NCBI GenBank assembly: GCA_964057225.1
Contig: OZ059896.1
Span: forward strand, 9,734,001-9,798,000
Direction: 5' to 3'
Origin: Auanema rhodensis
Lineage: Eukaryota > Nematoda > Chromadorea > Rhabditida > Rhabditidae
DNA length: 64,000 nt
A program made the translations under genes and the position numbers. A model generated the notes under the pieces. That model was not told where the DNA came from. It was given only the letters and a program-made list of their open reading frames with translations, and made no database searches. The first letter of the stretch is position 1, and every line of letters begins with the position of its first letter. Positions 50,173 through 63,320 of this stretch are shown here, one piece after another.

Positions 50173-53100
50173 CTACATCTTCGATTTAAGTATATTCAAA
50201 GCACCCTCATTCACATCGGTCATATCATATCTAAAATAATTTTATATTTAAACCAAAAAATTATGAAGAAACACTTACGATTCGTCGCTGTTTGTTGTAT
50301 ATGCTGCACTAACAGGACCTTTTGGAGGTTGATAATCTTCTTCATATACAGAACCATTCTGAATTATATAGTTAGATATAGAAGTTTTGACATATTTTCA
50401 TTACCAAATGTTTCCTTGTAACAAGATGTTTTTTATCTAAAACATATAGAACTTCATTTGCAGCTCGTAAGCCACTTTCTACAGCTCCGCTCATATAGCC
50501 CATCCATTCCAGAGCTGTCTCAGTTCCGGCAAAATGAACACTGAATACCAGCACATTAGGACAACTACATAATAATCTATTAACAAACCTGCAATGTGGT
50601 TGACGAATTGTGGCAAAAGCATCCATGTTTCCTGGAGTGACAGCAACAGTTGGACATCCACCATTGAACGGTTCATGTACCCACAACTAAAAATAAAGAA
50701 GATGAATCAGTATAAATCCTTCAATCATCTAAATTGCACTACCTTTTCTACATAGTCAATCATCTGAGTACGGCATTTAATACCGAAGAAGCGTTCCAAA
50801 TCTTTGAGTATTGCTTCTTTTCGCTCAATTAGAGACATGTCTGAACAAAAACAATTGTAGAAAAGCTTAAACATTACTCTTTTACCTGTAAACTCTTCAT
50901 TGATGAAACCAACAAGAGCAGGAGCTCCACGTGAAGAACAAGCATCATAAACTTCGATAAGTGGGAGTATCTTGAAAACAAAACATTATATTTATCTATG
51001 TATGGTATAAATAAATAGTTTCTGCAAGTTGTATATTGTGATGATCAGCATGGTTATTGAGGAACAGCAAAAAGAGATGAGATAGTTGCTACAATTCGAG
51101 TTATTTCTAGGTTTTTTACTTTGCAAAATGAACTAATTAAGATTTTTGTTGGCTTACTTGTGGGAACATCTTGGAGAATTTTGAAACGTCTACAAGACAA
51201 AACGAAATATACAATTTTCGTTATTTTTTTATTTTTTCATATAATATTATTTCATTTGTTTGAATTGACATGATTTCAAAAAAAAATTAAAGCATTTTTT
51301 GTATTATAATAAATGAATATATATAAATATATCTGAATTTGATTAATGTATAAACCAATTTATCTTAGAAAAAAGAAAGATTATCTGATACGTCATGATG
51401 AATAACAGATAAATTCAAAAATTAAACGAATATCTTATTATTCAGATTTAGATATTATCCAGATATATAGTTTTAAATAAAGAAACACCAAAATAATTAT
51501 TCTAAATAGACACAATTTTTATATTTTTTGAAAACATTGAACTCAATTATCTTTTTCATTTTCAAAAAAAAAATGTTTAAGAACATTGATGAATGTGTTA
51601 ATTTTAAATTTTTTAGTAGAATGTATTATATAATTATATTTAAAAAGGTAATATAGCTTACTTCTCCTGCACTAGAAGTTCTACCAGTACTGATAATTTC
51701 ACCGGAAAATCCATCTTCTCTCCAGAAAGGCGTTTCATATGTTATAATAAACTTAATAAAGTTTCCAACAGGACATGATTCAAACAATCGACTCTATAAA
51801 ATGGTTCAATTAACACAGATCTTTCTCAAGAGATAAACTATAATATTTTATCTATATTTATATAAACAAATAATTACCTTTATCAATGGAACATCTGGTT
51901 TAAATTGAATATAGTCACATTGATTTGGAGGAATTGCTAAAATTACCCGACGACAGTGGAAATATTCATACTGAAATAGAGAAACTTTGTTTTTTTTTTC
52001 CCGAAAAATAGTACATACAACATCTTTTTCACGCGGTAAAGTGCTGTAGGCATGAAGTAATGTCAAGCCCGTTTTTTCATCATAAATAATCTCATCAACT
52101 GCTCGATTCAACAGTATATTTTCCATTCCAAATTCTTTTGCCATGATTTCACACATTTGTTGAGTTCCATCCTAGGAAAAAATTGCTTTTTTACCATGTT
52201 TTTCAAAAAAATTTTTATTTATTTTTTAAATTTTTTCTCCCGGAAATAAAATACGTAGGTATATTTTCAATATTTTCTATGACATCAATACCTCCACACG
52301 GACAGCTTGTGCTCCATCGCCGATATTGTTAACAAGACAACTGAATGTACCAGCAGCTTTTGAAAAAGCCAAATGATAGAGCATATTCACACTAAAATAG
52401 ATTCATTAAAATTTGTTTTTATGTTTTATCTATCGGTATTACCGATTAGGCTTCACTCCATATATAGCTGTCGTCTTCAAGTCCATACAATCGTGTGATG
52501 TACGCGTTATACAATTCTCTTGGCACCATTTCTCCAGCGTCATTCCATCGTAATTAATGGCATCCTTCCAAGAGAAAGGATCTTTCAAATCAAGCTTAAA
52601 ATAATAATTATTAATATTATTTATAACATCATTCTCTTTGATTATTCTAATATTAATTAACAAACTTGGCACTTTCAGTACTTATAATAAAAATATTGAA
52701 ATTATTAAAATAAACTTGTTCGAAATTATAAAATTCACAAAGAGATTGCCTATTTTTTCAATTTTTAATGTATGGGAGAGACGAACAATTACTATGATTG
52801 AGCGAAATTTAGCAAAAAAGCTTATGATCAAACTACAAAGTTTATTAAGTTCTTCAAGTTTAGTTTAATTCTGAGATTATATGCATAATAATTTTATTAA
52901 TTGAACAATCTCCAGTACCTGTTTAACCAGTTTTTCTGTTTTCGTTAAACTAGCATACCAGTCGATCACCTCTATAGGTGTAAATTGCCTGAAACAATAT
53001 AATCAGTTATACATATCTTATTTGATTTCTTATTTGATATTTGTAATTATATGTTATATTTTATTTGAACATACTGTAATGATGTTATTGGCAAACTTCC

Positions 53101-53564
53101 GGAATATTGACGAGGTTCTGGTGTTCCTATTTGAGCCCATTTAGTACCATTTTCATATTGTTCATATGTCTTAAGGCCTAGTTCTTTTATCAGTTGATTG
53201 ATATGGCGCTGTGTGTGGCCAACCCATTGTCCTAGAGAAAGGAGAATCAGTGCCGTTCGTTGACTGAAGAAAACTAACCACCAAGATCAAATCGAACATT
53301 CTTTTTACCGGGTCCAAGAATAGGTACAGTCAGAGTACGACCTCCCACACGATCTTTAGCTTCAATCACGAGGATCTGAACAAAAAAAAATAACATAAGT
53401 TGAAAACAGGTTTACTATTTGATTGATAAGAAAATGTTATGATTTATGAAATTTACCTTAAGATTTGGATCTTTCTTCCGCAATTCTCTGACAGCAGAGA
53501 GTCCGGCTAGTCCTGCTCCTACTACAATGACGTCGTAGTCTTGGGGTGCTTCCTGAGAAGACAT
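50173..53564 (-). CDS. Flavin monoamine oxidase
   Basis: FAD-dependent oxidative deamination of amines, MAO family (C. elegans AMX-2 is the nearest worm type I know of). About 13 exons. N-terminus MSSQEAPQDYDVIVVGAGLAG carries the Rossmann dinucleotide-binding motif GAGLAG, then EAKDRVGGRT (the RxGGR flavin signature) and GGQWVGHTQ. Middle: WCQENC, DGTQQM, RRVILAIPP. C-terminal part: FNGGCPTVAVTPG, whose Cys corresponds to the SGGC that carries covalent FAD in MAO, and HFAGTETALEWMGYMSGAVESG. The last exon ends LNILKSKM and lacks the hydrophobic tail that anchors vertebrate MAO in the outer mitochondrial membrane, so a soluble enzyme is inferred. One intron (about 51000-51660) is longer than the rest. 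Confidence 0.85.
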
Positions 53565-54257
53565 GTCGACAGAGTTTCATATGGATTGAAACCTGAAAAA
53601 TGATCATGCTTTTCATATAACAATTACAAGAAGTTTCATTATGATAGCTAAAGCTTAAAGCATATTGAAAGATCTAGAAGTAAAATAAATAAGCTAACTA
53701 TAATTGAATAGTCTAGGCAGTCTAAGCAGTCTAGTCAGCTAATTATTATTAAATTTTCACAATTATCTCCAAATGTACGGCAGGGTTTTGGTAGAAATTA
53801 GTAGAATGACTGGTAGTTTTAGCTTTTTAGCTTAGGCTTTATATAACATTGAGATTGTTTATGAGAGGAATCAGTGATAATGTTATGACAAGAGAGTATA
53901 TGGAGAGAGAGAAAAGACTGTCAACGATAAGGAAAAGCCATTAAACGATGAAAGTGACAAACAAGGTGTGCCTATGAACATATAAAGAATAGTGAAGATA
54001 CCTAAAGAAAAAAAAGAAATTTGAAACAAATTGAAGAACCGGGCATATGAATCGGAAGAAATAGCATATGTACGATGGAGATAAAGAAAATGTGGAAAAA
54101 GAGATTCCTTAAGAGGTAGAGAAAGAAGAAATATGTGTATAGAGAGAAAAATAAAGGGAAAAAGGTGAAGATAAACAGGGTGGCAAAAGAGAAAGAGAGA
54201 GAAAATGAGAGAGAGAGAGAAAAGGGCAGAAAGAGAAAGAGAGAAAGAGGGAAAAGG

Positions 54258-54307
<50 letters not shown>

Positions 54308-54426
54308 AAGAGCAAGTAAGAGAGAAAAAGAGAGAGGGAAAGAGAGAGAAAGAGAGAGAGAGAGAGAAAAGTAGAGAAAGAGAGAAAGAAAAGGAGAGAG
54401 AGAGAGAGAAAGGAGAGAAAGAGAGC

Positions 54427-54463
<37 letters not shown>

Positions 54464-57400
54464 TAAGAGAGAAAGAGAGAGAAAAGAGAAAGAGAGAGAG
54501 AGAAAAACCAAGAAAGAATACAGTGCGAATGAACATAAGAAAAGATGTTTTAATGAATCTAACAAGGAATAGATTAATAATAGAGAGAAATAATAAAAGA
54601 GAAATGAGAGGAGTATAGAGATATTTAGACGATGATGACTATTTCTTCCGATATCTCAAAAAGTTGTTCGAAGTCATATTTAAATTATGAAAGATTAGAG
54701 AGATTTATTATGATATGAAAGAACAAGATTATAAAAACCATAAACAAGATTTTATGATTTTAAAAAGACACGTTTGTGTGTATATATTCCAGAGAGAAGT
54801 TTTAAAAGATTCATGACATCACTTCCAATGTAGATGTACATCTATGCTCTCTCATATCTTTTTTTTTTTTCATTTTTTTTATATTATTATTAACATTGCA
54901 TCATCTTAATTGTTGTTGATATGTCAAAGAATTGAATTATATAAATAATATATTTCTCATTTGATTTATATATTATATATTATGAATAACAAATAATGCT
55001 TCTGAACTACATCATAGAGGATATGATGATAACCAACTCTGCTCTATTTTGCTCTGACATGATAAGCAGAAAGCATTTTTTTTAATTGGAACTTCAAACA
55101 CATCAACGTTACACCATTATCAGCCGATCATTTGATTAAATCCTTAAAATTCAATTAATCCGATTAAATTATCACTGAAATATCTTCTGATATCATAATG
55201 TCAGACAATTTCATGTTCAAAATTTTAATCTTATTATTGTAGTGAAGTATAATATTATTACAGTCACTTTAATGTTCTCATATCAAACGGGAATTAAGAC
55301 CAATAAAATACCTTTCCTCAACTATTAAAACTTAAAAATTCCATGTGGAAATAGCCAGAACCTTACGATCACATGACCCTTCTCAGTTATCTCTTCCAAT
55401 TTCCCTCTGTACTCCTCCTTCTATCACCATTACTACGTCTTGTCCATTTCCACTTAATGGCTTGTCTTCTCATTTCTCTCACTTTTAATTATCTTTTTTA
55501 CTCCTTTTCTGGAGAAAGATATAAAGTAAGAACGAAATTTCGTGAGAGATATACAGTGTCTTTAGCAAGACATTACAAAAATTTCTCTTAAAATAATGAC
55601 TACAGTTCACAAATAATAGAACATGAAGATAAGATTATTTTCGAAATGCAAAAACGAAATCAAAGGGAAGAAAGAGAAAAAAAAAGGAAAGTAGGGCATA
55701 ACACATACTTACATATATAAATACATAAATATAATAATAAAATATTGAAAGTTCTAGATAGTTTTACATATTAGACATCTCGTATATCATAAATGATTGA
55801 ATCACCTTTGTTTCTTGAAACAAGATTTAAGCTAATACAACTTTTTTACAATTCGATAAACTTAAATTAATCGAATATTATAATTTACTTAAAGAATATT
55901 TATTCATCAACAATAGTTACTCAATTTTGATGTTCAATGTCAAGAAACTCATGATGTGTAGGACATTTCATATTATTGAAATATATTTACTAATTATTGT
56001 AATACTTTACATCTTTTAAATTAATTTTATTACTTTATTATTAATCTGAAAAATACAATAAATGAATATGTACATAGGAAGGTAATCTTCCAAAATTTGC
56101 TACATTAAGAGCTACAACATGTGCACATGTTTAACTGGAAAAAATAATTGTTGATCATAGATGTTGTGAATAATACACACTTTTGAAATCAAATTGCTTA
56201 TTTGATCAAAAATCTTTAAAATACACCTTCTTAACTATAATATATATAATAATACTATATTATTAATATTTTTGTATAAATATTTAACAATAATTATAGA
56301 TTTTCCTATTATCAATAAATTATTTTTGTTCGCTATATTTTCAAAAATTAGTACAAATTTCTTGTAAATATGTCTGTGTGACTAGAACAAATATAATTTT
56401 ACTTAATATATTTTTTTTATAAATTACAACATGAGTAAGCATCCGGGATAAGAAATTACATTCTAAAAGATGCACATAAATCTTATTTTATATTGAAATT
56501 TTGATTGAAACTTTTGAAAAAACTTTATATGTATATTGTTTTCATCAGAAATTTTCAAATTGAAAAGTTGTTGATAAAAGATAATCTTTTCTAATTAAAA
56601 TAATATACATCATCATTTAAAGTTATTAATATTATTATTCTTTGATGATAATTATTAATTGTTATCTTATAATGAATAATATCAGAAATAATATTAAATA
56701 TTATAGAAAACGTATTATTAATTATCTTTCTTAATTTTAATAATATAAGATTATTTATTTTGTTTTAAATATTTTATTATATTTTATGTATAATATTATA
56801 TATCTAATTATAATTTATTTATAAAATATATATTAATTAAGGTTTAATCTTAATTACTCAAACATAAATATGATAATCGCAAAGCAAATACTCAAATGTA
56901 ATACTGAAAAATGTTTCTTATCATATCTGTCAGTTTTTTTTTATTTAATTAAAAAAAAATTTGTTTAAAAGGTCAATTACATCACAAATCATTTAGTAAC
57001 TTTCATAAAGTAATGATCGTATATACATATAATGATTAAACTACTGTAATTATCTTATAGCATAGTATAATATTTCAAATTTAAAATAAAAATAAATAAA
57101 TAAATAAAATAAAAATAGAATACAATGATAAGAAAAACAAATATTTATTAACTATTCTTTCTTTACTTTCGAAGAAAAATCTATAACTATTATAGCATAA
57201 ATACATAAATATAATAATAATGATTATAAGAATTGTTCCATTTTTTTTTTGATGAGACCTTGAAGAAAATTGAACTAAAAACTATTTGGCAACACATCCA
57301 ATCAACATGAACCAGTTAATCATATTAGCCTGATGAATAAAAAAATGGAGACATTTGAACTACAATCATGACGTAGTCTGTTCTATGTATTACTGTTTAA

Positions 57401-58381
57401 ACCAAATTAAAAACTTCTACAGAAAAACTTATTATAAGTAAAATCAGGTTAAAATTATTATTATATATTATTATAAATTTATATATTTATATTCAAAATT
57501 TGTGGTAGCCATTAACACGTTTAAATTTAGAATTTATTCCAGCAATAAATTTGTTCTTTTATACTTTATTTGGATAAATTATACGATTTTCATAGAAAAA
57601 AAAAACTTTTATCAGTTTTATATATCATTTTATATGAAATTCATGTGCACGTTACACTTCATCTCTATTGTTAAATGAATTTCATATCAAAAAGAAGAAG
57701 ATATTATCGGTAGAGTTCAAGAGATTCCGTCCATGCTTTCATATCATTGTTTCTAATACATGTTTCATTTATATTTTTTTTCTCTTCATCAACAAGTTTC
57801 AGTCTGAAATTTTATTTTTTAAAATCAAAGTTCAATTGTTAAGATATTATAAGAGTAAAAGTTATTTAATTAATAAAAATCAGTATAAACTAATGTACTT
57901 AACACATTAATGTTCAGTCGTAAATTCACAAAAATAAATAAAAAGTGAGATATTATTCACTTGTAATCATTCATATCAAATTAACTCAAAAGGAGTGCCT
58001 ATTGTTAAAAACAAAAGTTTCAGACAAATTCTTAACACGGTGTGAAGGTCGTCAATCCGACACAGAGTCGAGGACGGAAAAATGATCACGAGAAGTTCAT
58101 TTCTATAATTCCGGAGATATTAAATCAACTTAACCCCGCCTACTTTGTTTAGATCTGATATCAATTATATAAGAACCAACTATTGTTTGGTCAAAAACCT
58201 TAAACGTATCGTCCGAAGAAGTTCGTACAATTTTTAAAATATTTCGAAGTATTATAACAACTTTCATCAATTCATATCATCCTAGTTTGATAATTGTCAT
58301 TAAATATTTTAAATTGAAATCCTCTACTCTTTATATTACTATGATTAGTTAATTTGTATTTATGATTTCTCGATTTCAGAA
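53565..58381. other. Long intergenic region
   Basis: Divergent interval of 4.8 kb between the amine oxidase (-) and the GNAT-like gene (+). Contains the purine tract described separately. From 54600 to about 57900 it is very AT-rich without recognisable genes. A less AT-rich patch at 58015-58140 is the best candidate for a promoter of the downstream gene. Confidence 0.45.
54180..54510. repeat. GA/GAAA purine tract
   Basis: About 330 bases almost entirely A and G on the plus strand, composed of GA, GAAA and GGGA units. Open frames run through it on both strands, giving Lys/Arg/Glu-only or Ser/Leu/Phe-only peptides; these are artefacts of the repeat. Confidence 0.9.
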
Positions 58382-59334
58382 ATGTATATCACCGTAAATC
58401 GTGTGGAGAATGATGTCTACATTCGAGGTGCTACTGTTGATGATTCTGAACTAGTCATACAAACTTTGATAAAGTCTATTACTACTGATGAACCTGTGTG
58501 TCGCTCGCTTGGAATATCAGAATCAGACGCTGAAATATTCTACCGTGGTATACTCATTTCTAGAAAATTTGAAAAACAAATTTAATTAAAGGTTATGTAC
58601 CAAAAACTCTTTCTGCTGGAGTTTCAGCAATTGCTTTTGAAGGTGATCAAATAATGGGAATACTTTTAAGTGATGTGAAGCAACGGTAGGACATTGAATA
58701 GTTAATATTATTTTCATTAACTATTATTATTTAGTGGAGACGTATTATATAATGAAGATCCTAGTACATATTCCGGAAGAGGAATGAAAGTATTATGTCA
58801 ATTACTTTATCATTTAACTAATGATGTAATGAAATTACCAAACTTTCCTCAGCAGTTTACTTACGTTAATTTTTAGTTTTGGAAAGAAATGCCTCCTGCT
58901 GTAGTGACCATAGTGCATGCACTTGATATTTGGGTCCATCCTTCAAAGTGAGCAAAAGAAGATCATTATATTATTTTATATCAAAGAAAAGATTATTTAC
59001 AATCTGAGTTTAGAAGACGTTCCTTGACACAAGATCTTGTTCATCATAGTATGAGATTCTATTCGTCATTTAAAGCTGATGCTATTGTAGCCGAATTTTT
59101 AAATTCATCTAGAAAGGTTCATTTCAATTCTTTTTACCATCAAGTATATTTTTTTTCCAATCATTTCAGATTATATTTTCAACTGGATTTTTCCGAATGA
59201 AAGTCATTGAACATGACAAGCTGAAAGATGAAAATGGACAACGATTGATCAATTGTCCAACAGAAAATAGTTCGTGTTTAGGTGTAGCATTCTTTCAGCC
59301 GACGTTCGCAACACCTCTTCGTTCAAGAATTTAG
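58382..59334 (+). CDS. GNAT-like N-acetyltransferase, divergent
   Basis: Probably an acetyl-CoA-dependent small-molecule acyltransferase, judged from overall GNAT pattern. Six exons from MYITVNRVENDVYIRGATVD (58382-58547); exon 2 starts at 58592; stop at 59332-59334. The beginning IRGATVDDSELV fits the GNAT beta1-alpha1 start (IR-x2-x2-D), and AGVSAIAFEGDQIMGILLSD fits the beta2-beta3 hairpin. HALDIWVHPSKRRSLTQDLV fits beta4 followed by the acetyl-CoA loop (R/Q-x2-G-x-G/A), here degenerate without the usual glycines. IIFSTGFFRMKVIE would be the C-terminal strands. Resembles nematode arylalkylamine acetyltransferase-like proteins, but the weak CoA loop leaves activity uncertain. AATAAA at about 59412. 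Confidence 0.65.
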
Positions 59335-60652
59335 AAAAAATATATAATTTTATCAATTTAATTTGTACATAAATGCACAAATAGCGCTTTATTTTTTGTT
59401 TTTTTTTTCAAAATAAAACTTTAAATTAATTAAAAAATAAGAATATTAATATATAAAAGACAATCTAAAGATAGATACAACATATGTATGTATACTATAT
59501 TTCAAATATGCTTTAATAATGCTTATATAAAGTTTTTTCAAATTTTTATTTTAGTAACATTCAGTTACAAATAAGTCATCTATTTTACGATCTTTATATC
59601 AGGATACTAATACTACTAATTACTATTAATACTATTAATTTGAAGATAAATATAAAAATTAAATAATCTTAACTATATTACTCATATATATATATATATA
59701 TATATAACCTATATAATATATGTATAATATGTACATGTTATATACATATTTTCAATTTTCAAAAGATAATATGTATATATTATATTAAAATTATTATCAC
59801 TACTACATATAAGCTTTTTTCTTTTTTTATTTTGCACAAATAAAATAATAATCATGTATGGATTACTTTTTACATTACCAACATCTTTGCTTTTTTTCAA
59901 TATGGCTTCTCCATATGTGAGATCAGCTTTTCATTTTATTTAATTTTTTTGAAAAAAAAAATTCTTCTTAAAACTATTTGAAGTTAAATTGTTGTATATA
60001 AGCATTTGATGAATCATCACTATCTTTCCGCTGACATATGTATAAGTTGACACACAATATATACACAAAGCACACAGTTCAATTGAAATAATAAAAAGTT
60101 TTGAAGACTTTTAGTTTCCTCAACTTTCAATTTTTATAAAAAGAAATCTTTCAAAATTATTTATTTGTTTTTTTTTTTGGCTTATCACATGAATATCTGA
60201 ATTAGTTTCTATTACTTTCATATAAAAGAATAATATCATATTATTCTAATATTCATACTATTACGGACCGGTTGCTCATCTTTTTTTTAGTTTTACTGTT
60301 TATATAAGTTATACTATAATATTGATTTGTATTCCATTGTTTTGTTATTGTTATATAATATATATTAGAAAATATAACTAATGTAATGAGAAGATGTATG
60401 TTAGGATGTATTTGAATAATTAGAAAATATAGGTCAAGTTCATTTTCTCATTTTTTCTTCCTAAGTTTGTCTATAGAATTTAAAATTAAATTATATTTTT
60501 AATTCTTTTCCACTTATATATATACATATAAATATATATATGTATATATGTATGTTAACTATTCTATTTATATTATAAATATTTCCCATTTTTTATGACG
60601 TTTGATTATGAAAACGGATGAGAATGTTTGATAAAAATTCAAAAACTGCTTC

Positions 60653-60886
60653 CTAATAGATTTTATATGAATCTATACATCTCCGATATAATCTAATTTC
60701 TTTTCTAGCTTCATTGATTAAGGATGTTTCCAAAATATATGTTTCATCATTTATATCGTCATTTGGTTTTAAAATAAAAGCAAAAGTTCTTTTTTTCATA
60801 TTTCCACATCTTACGCAAAAGATTTTCAATGAATCATTCATATATTTTCCTCTAATCATATCAATAAAAGCTCTGTCTACTTTCAT
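60653..60886 (-). CDS. Small ORF of 77 aa, uncertain
   Basis: Unspliced ORF beginning MKVDRAFIDMIRGKYMND and ending CIDSYKIY. Composition is protein-like rather than low-complexity, with a CVRCGNMKKR stretch (one C-x2-C) and a charged second half. No signal peptide or known domain. It begins about 50 bases downstream (minus strand) of a GA-rich tract. It might be a real short gene, the last exon of something larger, or chance. Confidence 0.3.
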   Translation of the reverse strand: MKVDRAFIDMIRGKYMNDSLKIFCVRCGNMKKRTFAFILKPNDDINDETYILETSLINEARKEIRLYRRCIDSYKIY

Positions 60887-60936
60887 AGTGTTAGTTGTGT
60901 CAGACTTTTTTTTTCTTTCTTCTACTTTGATTTTCT

Positions 60937-61085
60937 TTTCTATCTCTCTCTCTCTCTTCCTCCCTCTTTTCTTTCTCTTTCTCTCTCTCTCTCTCTCTAT
61001 CTCTTTCTACCTCTTTTCTTTTCTTTTTTTCACTATCTCTTCCCCTTTCTCTATCCTTTTCTCTCTATTTCTCTCCCTGATATTC
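60937..61085. repeat. CT-rich simple repeat
   Basis: Pyrimidine-only tract of CT and CTTT units, about 150 bases; the opposite-strand counterpart of the purine tract at 54.2 kb. Confidence 0.8.
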
Positions 61086-63320
61086 TTTTTCAAAAGTAAA
61101 TCGAAGTAACTAAATACCTATACTTGCATGTCGTTTATCGACTTCACTACTCAATCAATACGCTTTTCATTTATGAAATTTGTTTTGTTTGTGCTTGTTC
61201 TAATTTAAGTATAACCCCAATTTGTTATTCGTTCAAATATATTTTTGATAATGTATGTATTTGAAAACATTGTCCCTATTATCAGTATATTGACTTGACT
61301 CTATGCTTACTATACGCCCACTATTCTTTCCTTTTGTGATTTCTACATACACTATTTATCTGTTGCTAGTTTTCTTTCTTGAACAGATTTCTATTCAACC
61401 ATGTCAAATGGCTGAATCATCATTAACAATGAACTCTGCACTTCCTTTCAAGAGACTAGCAGGTGTCGAACCTCCAATTAATCGAGTCATCATCAACTGA
61501 CTCGATTACATGTCCCATTTCCTCACTTCCATTCCTGTTCTTCACATAGAATTCAACATTTGCAAAATCAACTAGTCCATATGCCATGTGTTTTTAATAT
61601 TTCTTATAATTTCATCTGAAACTCGAACTTTATTTCACTTGTGTCTTGTCTTAGCATGGCTAATCATTTATCAGTTTCTCCTTTTTTTATATTCGTGGAG
61701 CAGTTCCTGTTCTAAGCTTTTGCTCAAATGAAGAAGCTAATGTTAGAATACAGAAACGTTCTTCTTCTTGCTGTTAAAGCTCCTATTAGAAACGACGAAA
61801 TGGACCAAAACGATAGACTTTATGTCTATATGAGGTAGCTCTGAAGGACAAGGTGGTTGCACTCACTTGCCCGACTCTAGTCTGTGCTTCACATCCAAAG
61901 CACAAATATGGTATCTCATTCTTCACGTTCTCTTTCTTCTTTTTTTCTATTATTCTATCTATTCTGTCGCTCTCGTTCAGCCTTCTCCCTCTTCAGCCTC
62001 ATTCTCTTCATCTCTTCTTTTTCTTTCATCAGTTCATTTTCATTTCATTTTTAACCACACATGTCTCTACATTTCTTGATTTTCATTTCATTTATCCTAT
62101 CAATTTCTATTCTAATTTCTTCCACGTGTTCTTTTTTATTTTCAACAAGCTGTTGGTCATTTTGTTGTCCGCTGGCTGACTGGGACTGACTGCCTATCCT
62201 TCAATCGATAATGAAATCAAATGGGATGACGACGCCAGTTCACACGAGGCTAGCCCACACACAATGTGTTGGATCTTGTCATCTTTTTTATGACTTATTT
62301 TTTAAATTCTTCATTATTTTTCATTTTATTGAATAGTGAAATGAAAGTATCTCCCTATTTCTTCTCTCATTATATATGCTACATCATCTCATTGCAAAGT
62401 AATTCTGGTGAGTGCCAGCTTAAGCGTTGATCAACGGAAACATTGAAGCTATTCCTTCCTTTCCTCCTGGTGTTCCTCTCATTTTGATAGATATTTTTTA
62501 TCAAATAGATAGCTACGTATCCCAAACTACGAATAAATATATATATTTTTTGGTTACAACTATATTTCTAGTTTCCATAGTTCAATTGTTTATATTTCCG
62601 TTCTTACTAGCTTTTTTTTGGTTTCTAAAGATATCTTTAAACATTTATCAATTATAATTATATTTTTTTAATTATTTAATTAACTTTTTTGTTTTGTTTT
62701 GTTTTAAAACTTAAATTATTGTTAATTCTTTTATTTATATTTGCACTCTATGTTTTACTGAATTATTTCTATTATATTCTTCATTTGTTCTATTTTCGGA
62801 TTCTATTTTGACATTTCTCGAATGAATCTAAACGAATGAACTATGGTTTCTTCATTCATCCCAATACTTTCCTCTTTACCAAACTTTATTTGTCTTTTAT
62901 CATTGTCTTTTCTTTTCATTTCATTTATTTTATCAAAATAATAGTGTTGAATTATTGAAATTTGGCTTAATTATCCCTTCTAAGAAATATAATACTCTAT
63001 TCTATATACTTATACGTTTATAATTCTATGATAAAGTTGCACGATAGCTTTGTTATTATATCTTTCAATTGTATTTTTCTTTCATTTCTCACTTTTATTT
63101 CTGATTATAGTTTCATCTTGACAAAAACTAATACCAAATGAGTTTTGGCACCTTTGCCCTTTGTTATGAAAATTTGTTGTGGAAAATAGGCAATTTATTT
63201 CAAATTTATGTTGCTATGATGTAGTACAATATTTTGAATAGTATTTTCTCTTTATTTAATATGTTTCTTGTGATTTTGTTTTCGTTTTTCATATTTTGTA
63301 TTAATCCATGAACTTGTAGG

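Larger units (their letters stand above)
59335..63320. other. Long intergenic region
   Basis: Four kilobases between the GNAT-like gene and the sorting nexin. AT-rich to about 60600, then a possible small ORF (60653-60886, -), a CT tract (60937-61085), and pyrimidine-rich, moderately GC-richer sequence from 61300 to 62400 that may be promoter or 5' exon sequence of the sorting nexin gene. Confidence 0.4.

Noticed and set aside
50372-50686. Unspliced reading through the amine oxidase C-terminal exons
   Set aside because: The unspliced frame inserts a VNRLLCSCPNVLVF-type stretch that interrupts the conserved core; a GT-AG intron there restores SVHFAGTE.
53883-54618. Long ORFs of 137-217 codons on both strands
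   Set aside because: They run through the GA/CT repeat and encode only repeat-driven Ser/Leu/Phe or Arg/Glu/Lys residues.
58015-58140. Possible structural RNA in the GC-richer patch upstream of the GNAT-like gene
   Set aside because: No tRNA boxes, snRNA motifs or spliced-leader-like sequence could be recognised.
61303-62179. Several hydrophobic plus-strand ORFs before the sorting nexin
   Set aside because: Phe/Ser/Leu-rich products of CT-rich DNA without splice or domain support.
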